From positions 20,844,001-20,908,000 of the forward strand of contig OX940863.1 in NCBI GenBank assembly GCA_954871525.1: a stretch of DNA of 64,000 nucleotides, in the 5' to 3' direction. The position numbers were made by a program, and so were the translations under genes. Within the stretch, counting starts at the first letter, position 1. Each line of letters begins with the position of its first letter. Origin of the DNA: Parietaria judaica (Eukaryota > Streptophyta > Magnoliopsida > Rosales > Urticaceae). The notes under the pieces were generated by a model. That model did no database searches, was not told the origin of the DNA, and worked only from the letters and a program-made list of their open reading frames with translations. Shown one piece after another: positions 49,135 to 60,420 of the stretch.

Positions 49135-49863
49135 ACTCTTTCCAAACTCGGTGGCTAAATTGTTGCTAATTAGGCGTGGTACAGTGTCTAAACGTAAAAA
49201 CCCTATATTATCGAGTTGGCCAAGAATAAGATGTGGTCCAACAGTCGCTTATCTTTCAAAACTATCCCTTTAAATCACGTAACAATTAAATATATTTGTT
49301 GATTATAGAGATATTTACGGTGTAAATACCGAATCTTATACTATGTAAGCATCATTCTAGTCACTCCTTTCCGTACCAATAATATTGAAAGACCACGAAA
49401 CAGCGACGATGTCTAATTCCACCCATAGGTCAAAGTATGTTACATGAGGGATATATATATATGTACGTATGCATTTAAAGTCCGGAAACATCAATTATTC
49501 AATATTTTTATTAAACAAGAAAAGTAAGCGTGTCTCCGTATTGGATATTTAGGTTGCAAATATCATTTCATATATTATGTAACTTTAGGTATGATATCAC
49601 TCTCTCGTCATCATTTTTTTTTCATGTGTAACAAATTCTTTACGTTTTGTTACTCGCCGCACTCGTTTGACATTATATACTCATATAAAATTGTTTAATT
49701 ATTAGGGAACTGTGTATATTGTGATTAATTATGTTTTAGTCAGCGATTACCAATTTTTTATTTATTGTATAACTCATATTCATGGTCCATGGACTATAAA
49801 AATCAATATTTTAATATCATCTAACTTTCCAGTTTCCACAATATATTTTTTCTCACATAAATC

Positions 49864-49902
<39 letters not shown>

Positions 49903-51849
49903 TAGTGCTCTCTTCCAGCTAACTACTCAGCCATATTACGCTATCGATTAAATCTGAGATAATTATCTAGTAATTCGTACTTTGGGCTACTCTCTATCAA
50001 AAAAAAAAAAACGTCAATAAATATCTTAAAAAAATATGGAGTTATATACAGTTTGACGTACACGAATGTGTATAAAGTTTATAAACCGGAATATATAATA
50101 TAAATTAAGTGATCATGGCGCGACATATCATATATATATATATATATATTTATATATATTAAATATTAGGAGTTTATTATTCAACACCATCCAATCCCCC
50201 ATGATATAATTTTTAGTAATCAAATATATAAGCTCAATTATTAAGCGTGCCTCGAATATTTTATTGCAACATGTTATATATAATAAATACTATATGATAT
50301 AATAGAGAGATAAAAGCATGAAAGGAAAGAGCTTGTCACATACTTAGCATGTTGCAAAGGAAAAGAATATTAACGACCGAGCCTTTTCGTCGCATTTGAC
50401 CAACGGTTTGTTTATGCTGCAGATTTTTTGCTGTGTTCACTTTGTGTGATAACGCAATAATTTAAGAAAAAAATGTCCACAAGGGAAACAAAATGTAAAG
50501 AATAAATGTATATTTTTTATTCAATTTTTTGGAAAATATTTTACATCTATTTATGACAATTGAGATAGATTTGATAGTGCAAGTTGCTCTATCGTGCTGG
50601 ATATTTTTGTCTGTTTGTCCAAGTCGTGGATTAAATTGCTTTCAAAGAAAAGTTATTCACTATGTTCGAGTCACATGACTACAATAATATGACACATGAG
50701 AAGGGATATTTTACTTAATTATTAGAGGGTCTAAGCTATCCTATAATATATATCCCATTCTCTTCAGGGTGGGGAAAGATTAGAGAGAGGACCATCCTAT
50801 ATAGCTAATTATTCCTTCTCATATGGTATACACATGCATAACAAATAACATAAGAAAAAGTAGCTCGTTGCGTCTCGTGTTAACTTCACTATACACGCTT
50901 GACTAAAAAGTTTTGAGTTCAATCTCAATAAAACGTAAGTAAATATGCTCATCTCCATTACATATGTGATATTAGCCAATAATGTCACATGTATACTGTA
51001 TTGTGAATATATCTTTTAATCCGACTGCATTGAATCTTGGTTGTCTAAGTAGGACGGGCACTCCATGCGAGAAATTATCCTTCACATATTTTTTCGCATA
51101 TAACACATAACATATATCGTCACAACTATAGAGGTATCCCAAGTGGGACGAGCACCCCACGTGAGGGCATGTTCATCCGTGTTTCTGCATCCCGTGCCCA
51201 AGTTGGATTCGGACACGAGTTGCCCAAGTACCTGTGATGATTTCTAGACGGGCGAAACCTCCGATTGCCATACCGAACAGACAACCCCATCCCAATTTTC
51301 AAATATAAATATTTTGTTTCTTAAATTGAAGTAAAAAACTTGGGCCTGCGGACCTTTGAACACAGGTTGAGCACGACATGCAATAAGCTACTAAACCCTA
51401 GTTTAATTTATCCTTCATATATAATATACTCGTAATTACATAAAACATAATGATTCATATGAATTCACAGACAAATAAATATATATTATTATCCTTTAGA
51501 TCATGTTTTACATTAATCCAACTCTAAAGATGAGCAAGAGCACACGTAACGTTGCTTATTTTGGCTAAACATTAATTCGTATTAACATTTACTATATGAT
51601 GTCATAATTATAAGTAATATATATTTGTGTGTGTGTGTGTGTTTGACCAAAGTTATAGAGACGAATAATTAAATACCAACGCGGCTAAGCCGACATTATT
51701 GGAAATAAAAATTAAAGAAAATTTTAGAGTGTTTGGATTCCAAATCCTCACAAGCTTCCAAATTATTGGTCTTCCTAACTCATCCATGACTTCAAACACG
51801 TACTCGTACTCTAATCTATTAAGCAAATTCAGTTTTTATAATATCTAGA

Positions 51850-52160
51850 GCAAATTGATAGATGTGCCCCTGGACTTTTCTTGCAGTTGCATTTAGGCCA
51901 CTAAACATATATTTTTAGCAAGTATGCCCCCATATACTTTCAAAAAGCTATAGTATATTGCTTCATATGCATTAAATATAACAAAATATATTTTTTGTCT
52001 ACCATATATATGATTTACTTAAAAGTATTTTTGTGAACTTATTACCGAACAAATAGGTTATGAAAGTAATCTTTAGTCTAGGTGGTCAAGAATTATTAAG
52101 ATAAAAATCCGATAAACTATATATAAAAAAAATACTCTCAAACAAAGTGAATTATCGCAC
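51850..52160 (+). repeat. Dispersed repeat, copy 1
   Basis: Direct similarity to 60555..60900 is seen in shared strings such as TTTTTGTGAA, TTACCGAACAA, TTAAGATAAAA and ACTCTCAAACAA in the same order and spacing. No ends or coding content were found; it is an unclassified old repeat. Confidence 0.6.
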
Positions 52161-52348
52161 ACGATTTACATTTTGTTATTTTGTAGAACGTGCATTAAGC
52201 AAATACACTACTTTTTTACAATACATGAGACTTACTACTAAAAGATCAAGTTCTTGAAGTCAAACTTCATCAAAATGCAAAACTAAAAGGACAATAATGT
52301 CAAATACTCATAAATCTATCTATATATATAATATAATAATAAGATATA

Positions 52349-52708
52349 GGGATAATAGCGGCTAAAGTAGCCAATCTTTCATCACTTGTGTCAATAAAGG
52401 TCCAAACTGGCGGCAATAGTAGCCAAACACGACAAATGTGTGTTCAATACCAATTTCGTATATTCAGCTCTATGTCTGTTAGTATCTTGCCATGTCGTTT
52501 TCACGTGTCAAACCCTAATTTTTGCGTTTTGCACACATATTGGAAATACCAGGATGCTAATGGACGTGGCAAGATACTAAGTCTAGTGGATGGAATAGGT
52601 ATTGAACACACATTTGTGAAGTTTGGCTACTATTGCCGCTATTAATTCAGTTTGGACCTTTATTAGCACAAATAGTGAAAGATTGGCTACTTTAGCCGCT
52701 ATTATCCC
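52349..52708. mobile_element. Mutator-like MITE (360 bp) upstream of the WRKY gene
   Basis: The ends GGGATAATAGCGGCTAAAG and their reverse complement extend into arms of about 100-130 bp. The perfect 9-bp target duplication TAAGATATA (52340-52348 and 52709-52717) indicates the Mutator superfamily. It ends about 255 bp upstream of the WRKY TATA box. Confidence 0.92.
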
Positions 52709-52870
52709 TAAGATATATTATATTATATTCAGTCGCGCATCCACTGGGCTATTGAAGAAGCTATGGCTAAGACCTATAAGAGGCAAAACAGTGCATGACA
52801 ACTGTTAAACGTATTCAATAGCGAGTGTGAAATTGCTTCCTTTCCTTGTCCTTTGTCAATTTACACCCCT

Positions 52871-52889
52871 TTGACTTTTGCAAAGTCAA
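52871..52889. promoter_or_regulatory. Palindromic W-box pair in the WRKY promoter
   Basis: TTGACTTT, a 3-bp spacer and AAAGTCAA form a perfect inverted pair of W-boxes about 75 bp upstream of the TATA box. This would be a natural site for WRKY binding, including self-regulation (inference). Confidence 0.65.
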
Positions 52890-52962
52890 CTCCTTTTTTT
52901 AATGCAAATTATACTTGTAGGGTTTCATTTTGTATAATTATTGATTCTTCTCAAGAGCCCAC

Positions 52963-52970
52963 TATAAATA
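52963..52970 (+). promoter_or_regulatory. TATA box of the WRKY gene
   Basis: TATAAATA lies 98 bp upstream of the ATG, followed by a CT-rich leader (CTCTCTCTCTCT at about 53032). Confidence 0.8.
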
Positions 52971-53067
52971 AAACCAAACCCTTTTGCTTCACATAACTTC
53001 TCATCTCTCATACAATAATATTTATTCTATCTCTCTCTCTCTCTGATCTTTTCCTTCTTCTCTCGCC

Positions 53068-54449
53068 ATGGAAGAGTGGGATTTGCGAGCTGTGGTTCAA
53101 GGACGCAACAGCAACGATGTCATCAACGGCGATATCGTCGTCATGGAATCATCGCCGGGCTCTTGTTTCTTTCCTCTGATGAGTGCTGAAGACCAAGACG
53201 ACCTTTTCAGCTCTTACCCTCACCTCTTTGATGCCGCCACAGCCTTCGACGAGCTCGAAGAGTTCTATAAGCCCTTCTACCCGGTCGCTGTTCTCGACGC
53301 AGCTTCGTCTTCGTCGTCGACTTCTCCGTTCTCGCCTACCCCATCGAACTCTCCCGTCGGTGCTAATTCTCTCGCGTTGCTTCCCAAACAACCTGAGATC
53401 CGAGCACTGCCCGCCCCGAAACTCGCGAAAGAACCTGCCACCAAGTACAAAAAGAGGTTGGTTTCAACTTTAGTACATATGTGAAAGTTTTATTTTTGTA
53501 AAGAAGTGAAGGGCAGAAAATCTAACTAGTTTCATTTCATTATTTAGCTAATAATATAAGATGACGTCACTTCATAGATTATATATATAGTTAAAAATTT
53601 CGACCAATTGAGTTAGTTTTATTAACATAATTTAGAGAGAACGGTCAGGGAAATTTTTTTTATTAAATTTAATTTAATTTTTATTTTTATTTTAGTTTCA
53701 TTTCTTGTTTTGTGTTTTTTGAGTGCTAATCTACTCGAAATTTGATAATTGATATCACTTCACGAGATCGAACTTCCATCTTTTAATTAAAAATAAATAA
53801 ATAAATTTAAGTTAAAAATCAAGCAAACCCTAATTTTTTTTCTTCTTCTTTTGCTGTAGGAAGAACCGGCTGAAGAGGGTGGTGAAGGAGGTGACAGGAA
53901 GAGGGACTAAGCTCTGACATGTGGGCGTGGCGGAAGTACGGGCAAAAGCCGATCAAGGGCTCTCCCTATCCGAGGAGTTACTACCGCTGCAGCAGCCTCA
54001 AGGGCTGTGCAGCCCGAAAGCAGGTAGAGCGAAGCCCCACAAACCCCGAAATCTTCATCATCACTTACACGGCGGAGCACACCCACGCGCACCCCACGCG
54101 CCGCAACTCCCTCGCTGGAAGCACGAGGAGCAAGTTCCCGAGCACCGCGGGCGGCGATAAGCCCGGTGAGATGGTCGAGAAGAACGTTGCAGTCAAGATG
54201 GATCATGTTATTGACGTGAAAGTCGAGGCTTTGGGAGATGAGAATACTTGCCAATTCTATGCATGCTTGGACGATTTGGAGAGGGGTTTGGAGGAGCTTG
54301 ATGAAGAGGCTTCAAAATCATTAGTATTATTTGAAGGGGATTTATTTGATGATCAACTTAATATTAGTGATGCTAATTGGTTTATTGATCAGTATAACCC
54401 TATGATTACCGGAGCTTGCGGACATGGCAGGGTTCAAACAGCCTTATAG
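53068..54449 (+). CDS. WRKY22: WRKY22/29-like group IIe transcription factor, with a 1-bp frameshift
   Basis: This is a nuclear W-box-binding factor; WRKY22/29 act below MPK3/MPK6 in immunity. Exon 1 is 53068..53456 ([12 protein letters not shown] start, then an acidic Ser/Pro-rich region) and exon 2 starts at 53860. Exon 2 reads [12 protein letters not shown] and then hits TGA at 53915-53917. The WRKY domain lies in the +1 frame ([20 protein letters not shown], then C-x5-C and H-x-H to about 54093) and continues to TAA at 54447-54449 with an acidic C-terminus. Removing one G of GG at 53897-53898 would restore the family spacing [10 protein letters not shown]. So this is either a real frameshift or a sequencing or assembly error. 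The intron usually found inside the WRKY domain after PYPR is absent. The symbol is by family resemblance; WRKY29 is equally possible. Confidence 0.9.
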
Positions 54450-55598
54450 GAGAGAGTCAATTAGGGAGGAAAAAAATTCTTAATTTTAGTGATAATTATA
54501 TGATTATATATATATATATTCTTTTTCTTTTTGGGTGTGCAATTTTTTAATTGCATCAATCATGTAGAGTAATTTTATTTATACGAGGTTTAATGTAAAT
54601 TAGACACGTAACTGTATGCTAGCTAAACATAGTTTTTTCAATTTTCACATGATGTTTACTTATAATATTTCCAAGTAAATATGGTAATATACAATATATA
54701 TATATATATATATATTTCTTAGCTCGAGAGTTCATAGTACTACATTTCTTTAATATCGCAGAATTAATCGGATGGAAAAATAGTTGATTGTTATCATTAC
54801 TTCTTTTACTTTATTTTCTTTGCAATTTAGAATTTAGAGCATATCAGCCAAAATTTATTGTTGATAGTTGAGGCATGTATTTATTTACGTGTACGTAACT
54901 ATATAATTTACTACCAAATACAATACCAATTAAATTCTCTAGCTATATATATCAATGAAAAATCAATATCAAATATATATGTATATGCATTAAATTAATT
55001 AGGTATTAAGTTTTACAATGTTTTAGTGTGATGATTAAGTTAGATTATAAAAAAGAACATGACATGAAAATTCATGTCTTTATTTTATTCACATATATAT
55101 ATAGAACATAAGTATATATTAATGGATTTATCGGGGGAAAAAAAAAACAAGAGACTGACTAATATATATATATATATATATATATAAAGTAAATATGCCC
55201 TCTGAAAAAAATAAAAATAAAATAGACATGCCATCAACAACTGGTCAATGAAGGTTAATGTTATACAGGGACTTAAAATGCAATATATTCAGCATTTTTA
55301 AATATATCTGTAATAAAGACGAGTAATGACAAAACTCGTTAATATTAATGTGATAGTACATAATACATATACATGAATAAATTGGACTGTATTAATGCCA
55401 TCTATCAATCTCAATTATTGACACCAATTATTCATCGTCAACTTGGAGATTAATGGTTCATTTTAATATATCTTGATTCTAATTTAATCATTTAATTATT
55501 TAATCCATTGCCTGCCCCATAACTGCAAGTGAAAACGATGGCTAATTTAAGAAAATTTCCACATATTATAGGGAAACTTACTGAGCACTCTCTCTTTT

Positions 55599-55632
<34 letters not shown>

Positions 55633-56239
55633 TTGTATATATATGATATATCCAAAGTCTATGCTCCCCTAGTGGGCACAGACATTGATGACCTTGTTTA
55701 TAGATTTGAAATTAAAATCCCTGAAATGATTGAGATGATCGATTAATAATTTACAACTATTGAGACTTTTAATAGTTTAATCGGTAATTTTATATTAGTA
55801 AATGGATAGAGCGGGACATGCCAATAATTTTATACTAATCAACTAGAGTCATTTAGATTATTTTATTGAAAGGATTTAGTTAATTAGTCACTAATCATAA
55901 TATAAAATAAAAACTTTGTATAATCAATAGAAAAACTTGAGCGCTCTAAGTTAGCAGAAACTAGGGTAACATCAAGGCTCACAATATAATAAAAGAGCTT
56001 TGTATATTTCATTATTTCTTGTTGAATTTCATAGAAATAACTTACAATTAGAAAAGTAATAAAAGTTAATTCATAATATATATATATATATATTTAAATA
56101 AATTAAGCGCTTATACAACATCTTATATGTATGGATTATAATGCTACGCGAGATACTTGCGAAATTCAATCTAAGTACTGAAGTTGAACTGCTCAACCAC
56201 TTGGATTATGCTTTATTGGTTGCATAATTTGCAGTTAAC
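54450..56239. other. Intergenic, no gene seen
   Basis: This is very AT-rich DNA with several TA microsatellites (54695, 55160, 55605, 56080). No coding sequence or paired repeat ends were recognised. Confidence 0.6.
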
Positions 56240-57347
56240 TTATAGTAAAGCCGCCAAAGAGCCCACGAAAGCCGCATTGATATAAGTCGTGGGTTCCAAG
56301 TGGGAATAGTCCGACCGGACATCGTTGAACTGGTCGTTGTTGTTCGGGCCTCCGACGACTGCTCCTACGTGGACATTAGGGTTCGGTTTGGGGGAGGAGA
56401 AGTAGAGGTTTTGGCCTTCGTTGCAGCCAACTTTGTTGGGGTGAATTCGCACGGAAGGAATGGAAGAGCCTCTGTGGTGAAGCTGCTTAGGGTATTTGCT
56501 GCCGAAACCCACCATGTATGATGTTTTCATCGGATTGTTTCCTAGAATATAGTCAACCTGCCCAAAATAGTAAAATCTTGTTAAATTAATAATCTCGTTT
56601 AAAATATACTTTTGTCTACTCTTGATTCGGATTTATAATTCTTAATAAAATTAGAAACCTCGATAATATAATATAACTTCTTTAGTTTCCGCATTATTTA
56701 TTTATCGGGGTTATATTGTATAATCCACGCTCACTCTTACATAAATGTAGCAAATATAATATAATATTTGAGTTTTTCATGAGACGCATTATTTTTCCAT
56801 AATTATTTTTTCATGTGAATTTATTATTTACTAAATTGATTCCTTATAGAAAAAAGAGCATGTTACGTGTTATGTTATTTTATGAAAATTTATTAGAGAA
56901 AAATCACCTCCATGACTTTGTATTTGTAACTATTTGTCCTTGACTTTGTATTTGATCCCTATTTGGCTATTGACTTTGTGTGAAGGCTAAAACGTCTTCA
57001 ATGTTATATCTTATATATATATATATATATATATAATGTATATAATATTATATATATATAGGGAAACCTGTGTTTTGGCAAAGGCTTTGATTTGAGAGGC
57101 AGTGAATTTGGCTGCACTGCATTGAACTCCACTGATAGCAGCAGAGCTTAAAGTCTTGGAGTAGATGAATAGCACTGTGCTTATGGTCGTCGCATATTGC
57201 AAATTGCTGCTATCTCTTGTATATAGAAGCCCTCCTGTCAAATTCAATATATATATATATATAATTATAGGTGATCATTTTAATTAGATCTTATTTAACT
57301 GACCAAGATTTATACGAAAACAGTGTGTTTAAGATTGTGGTAAAATC

Positions 57348-57379
<32 letters not shown>

Positions 57380-59828
57380 GGTATGTAAACTATTCTTGGG
57401 TTATTTGTTACTACTTATTGGTATTTACAAAATAAATTTTATGAAAATATTACACTTAATTAATAATAATCATCTTAATTAATATTACAAATGAATAACT
57501 TTTATTTGATTATATGTATGGCCCGAGTTACGTGATTAATTAATACTAAATAAATTAATCCAGGATTTTCACCTGGGGTTGTCCTGATCTGTACGGAGCC
57601 ACTTCCCGGCATCACGGCGCATACAAACGAGTCGATATCGCTCTTGTACTTGTCCAGATTCTTTTTGCCTCCATAGAATTCCTATAATATATAGTTAGTA
57701 AATTGAAATTACTGCTACTTATTTAAGTGACATATATAAGTATATATAGTGTATATATATACCTTTGCTAGCAATGCCTGAGCTCCGACATATTTGTTGT
57801 CCCAGCTGAACTCGGACGTGGGTTGACTCCAAGCTTTGTTGGTCAAAACATAATTCAAGTATTTGCTATTTTCACTTGCCTTGTACAGCCAACTCGCAGC
57901 CCATAACAACTCATCCTTTCATATATTCCAACAAAGGCTAATAATAAGCATATATACAAACACAAATAAAGCACCACAAATTTGATACCGGTTTTCCCGG
58001 GAGGAAAATAACTCAAAATACCGGTTATTAGTCCTTATTTCACCCCCATTACAAGAAAACTAACAAGCCTAATAGGGATGACAATCTTGTTACTATATAT
58101 AGGTCCTCAAAAACGACGGCATTTTTTTTTTTTTTGTAATTTTAAGATCTATAAGGATGATATTTTCGATTCCTATGTATAGTCTTAAAAGTATCGGGGG
58201 TATTTTAGCTGCCAAAAATTTGGTGAAATAATTGGTCTCCTATGCATAGCGAGGGCATGTATGCACGCACGACTTTGTCCTCGCTATAGCTCAAACATTC
58301 AACGACGACAACAATTCTCATTAGGTGACGTACAGGCACGACACGACTCTATAGCGATGACTTTTGGCCTATAAAAACTACCCTTTATTATATATTAAGC
58401 GTTCATACATACACATGTCTGATTTAGATTTTGTACCTGAAAGCCAGAATACGAGCAGTAGAACGGGCAAGAAACTTGGTAAGAGCCTCTATATTTGTCT
58501 CCAAAATCAAACAGCTACAAACAAAAACCTCCAATCACTTCACAAGCATTGCATGGCAACAATCGACGAGTATATATATGGAAGAAATTTTGCGTGATTT
58601 TCTTACTGATTGAGCATGGCTTAAGAGCCTCGCGGAGTAGTTGGAGTCGACCCCTTTAAACACGAGAGAGGCGGCAGCAAGAGCGGCCGCGGCCTCACCC
58701 GCCACTTCGGTGCCCGGGGATGAAGAAGTGATCTTGTAGAGCGCCCGCGCGGTGTCCATATCCTCAGGGCGCTCCCAGCACTGGTGGTCCGAATTCCCGT
58801 CTCCCACCTACGACACCAATGACAGTTCGTAAACAAAAGATAAAAATTTGAAAAACGCTCACCCTATTAAAAAATCTTAAGTTTATAATCCTGGCTCGGC
58901 ATCGAATTCAATTGTGATTTGTTATAGGGTTAGGGTTTCATAATCTACCATGAAAGATAGACCAACTTAATGATTACCTGAGTGTAGAATGTGGTGGGTG
59001 AAGTGTGAGACTTGACGAGGAAGTCCGCGCCCCAGCGGATCGCACCACGGAGATCGGTTAGACGGCCGGCGGAAGATAGCTGTGGTCGGAACTCGACGGC
59101 GGCCCAGCTCAACAAGCTCACTGAGAAGGCCATTGACCATCCGAACTTGACATTGTCGCCTGCGTCGTAGTATCCTCCCACTAAATTCACCTGCACAAAT
59201 TAAAAAAAAAAATTATAAAAAAAATCATATCACGATCTCAATGTATTTCTACAATTTAGTACTCCACATGCAATCACTTTTGTATGTCAAAATCAAGGCT
59301 TATATGTTAACATGCACGTACAAATTCACATGCAGCTTTATATGTAAAGATTGGTTTATACTATCTTATAACATTCCAGATTACATATATATATGTGTGT
59401 GTGTGTGTGTTTGTGTGTGTGTCATCAAGCACAATCCACATGTAGCTATTTATAAAAAGTTTATCTGAGAACGTAAATTTTGTTCAAGACCTTTATGTTA
59501 ACGTGTACAAATTCTCATGCAGCTATCTATATATGTAAAGATAATATATTATATACATCATATCATATCATCGAAAGACTATATTTTAATATGTTAAAAA
59601 ATAAAATCCTCACGCAGCTATTCAATGTACAGAAAATCAAATCCTCTATGCATGTTAACATGTCAAATTCGCATGCATATATTAAATTAAGAAATTGTAC
59701 GAAATACCCATTTTGTGTCAAATCTTTTAAAAAACTACCCATTGTGTGTTTAAAAAACTACTCATAATGGGTAGTTTTTTAAAAGGTTTGCACAAAATGG
59801 GTATTTCGTTAATTAACCCTATTAAATT

Positions 59829-59866
<38 letters not shown>

Positions 59867-60322
59867 GACGGCCATGTGTGAAACATTATGCTATCATATA
59901 CTGAGAATATGTATCTATGTTAATTAATCTTAGAAAGTTTTTTTTTTTTAAATCAAGACCTCCATGTAAACATGATATAACTCATAATGAATATATATAC
60001 ATATAATATATATATATAAGTAATTAGTTTTTTTTTTAATGTTCAAAAGGATGTGCATGAATGGCTTGCATACACCGTCGGGCTTTCCGTCAGACAGCGC
60101 GGAGTTTCCCCGCCAAGTGACGCGCTGGCTCTTCGGTAGCTTCCCGGAGCGCTGGCCTTCGAAGAACAAAGTGACCTTGCTTAGGGCATCTTTGTAGTCA
60201 AAGCTGCTAGCAGCCAAGGAAGAGAAAAAGTCATCCTTATGAGATTCTATTCCTTTGACACTTGTAGCCATAAACAAGCACAAGGCCAAAGAGACAGCTC
60301 CAAGACATGATCTGAATCCCAT
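56240..60322 (-). CDS. Secreted endo-beta-1,4-glucanase, glycoside hydrolase family 9 (class B)
   Basis: It hydrolyses beta-1,4-glucan in the cell wall during growth, abscission or ripening. It has eight exons on the minus strand: 60074..60322, 58978..59190, 58607..58807, 58437..58514, 57763..57915, 57573..57681, 57068..57234 and 56240..56557, giving 495 aa, the normal length. Residues 1 to about 24 are a signal peptide. Conserved motifs are [25 protein letters not shown] with the catalytic aspartates, [39 protein letters not shown], the HHRGSSIP substrate site and [15 protein letters not shown] with the catalytic acid Glu. No membrane anchor (class A) and no C-terminal CBM49 (class C) are present, so it is class B. 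All motifs are intact. TA microsatellites fill several introns. Confidence 0.96.
59699..59809. repeat. Near-perfect hairpin in GH9 intron 1
   Basis: ACGAAATACCCATTTTGTG, then TTTAAAAAACTACCCATT, is followed after a short loop by the reverse complement. The stem is about 45 bp with one or two mismatches. It lies in the intron between 59191 and 60073. It is probably a tiny MITE; no target duplication was resolved. Confidence 0.7.
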
Positions 60323-60408
60323 TGTATATATATTAAGAGAATCAAATAATTAATAAACTACTAACTGATTTGGTGTATTGTTGAATATGATATATAATGA
60401 GATTCCTG

Positions 60409-60420
60409 GTATTTATAGAG
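60409..60420 (-). promoter_or_regulatory. TATA box of the GH9 gene
   Basis: The minus strand reads CTCTATAAATACC about 90 bp upstream of the start codon. Confidence 0.75.

Larger units (their letters stand above)
48414..52339. other. Intergenic, no gene seen
   Basis: This is very AT-rich DNA with long TA microsatellites, poly-A runs and a GT run near 51625. Short ORFs (49712, 50972) have no family features. A dispersed repeat shared with 60555..60900 lies at about 51850..52160. Confidence 0.55.

Noticed and set aside
50860..50950. B-box-like GAGTTCAATCTC suggesting a SINE
   Set aside because: No convincing A-box at the correct distance; too degenerate to call.
52388..52645. 85-codon ORF
   Set aside because: It is entirely inside the 360-bp MITE and arises from the inverted-repeat arms.
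58034..58380. CATTACAAGAAAAC, resembling a CACTA terminus, inside GH9 intron 4
   Set aside because: No matching opposite terminus or subterminal array was found, and the second base of the CACTA motif is not met.
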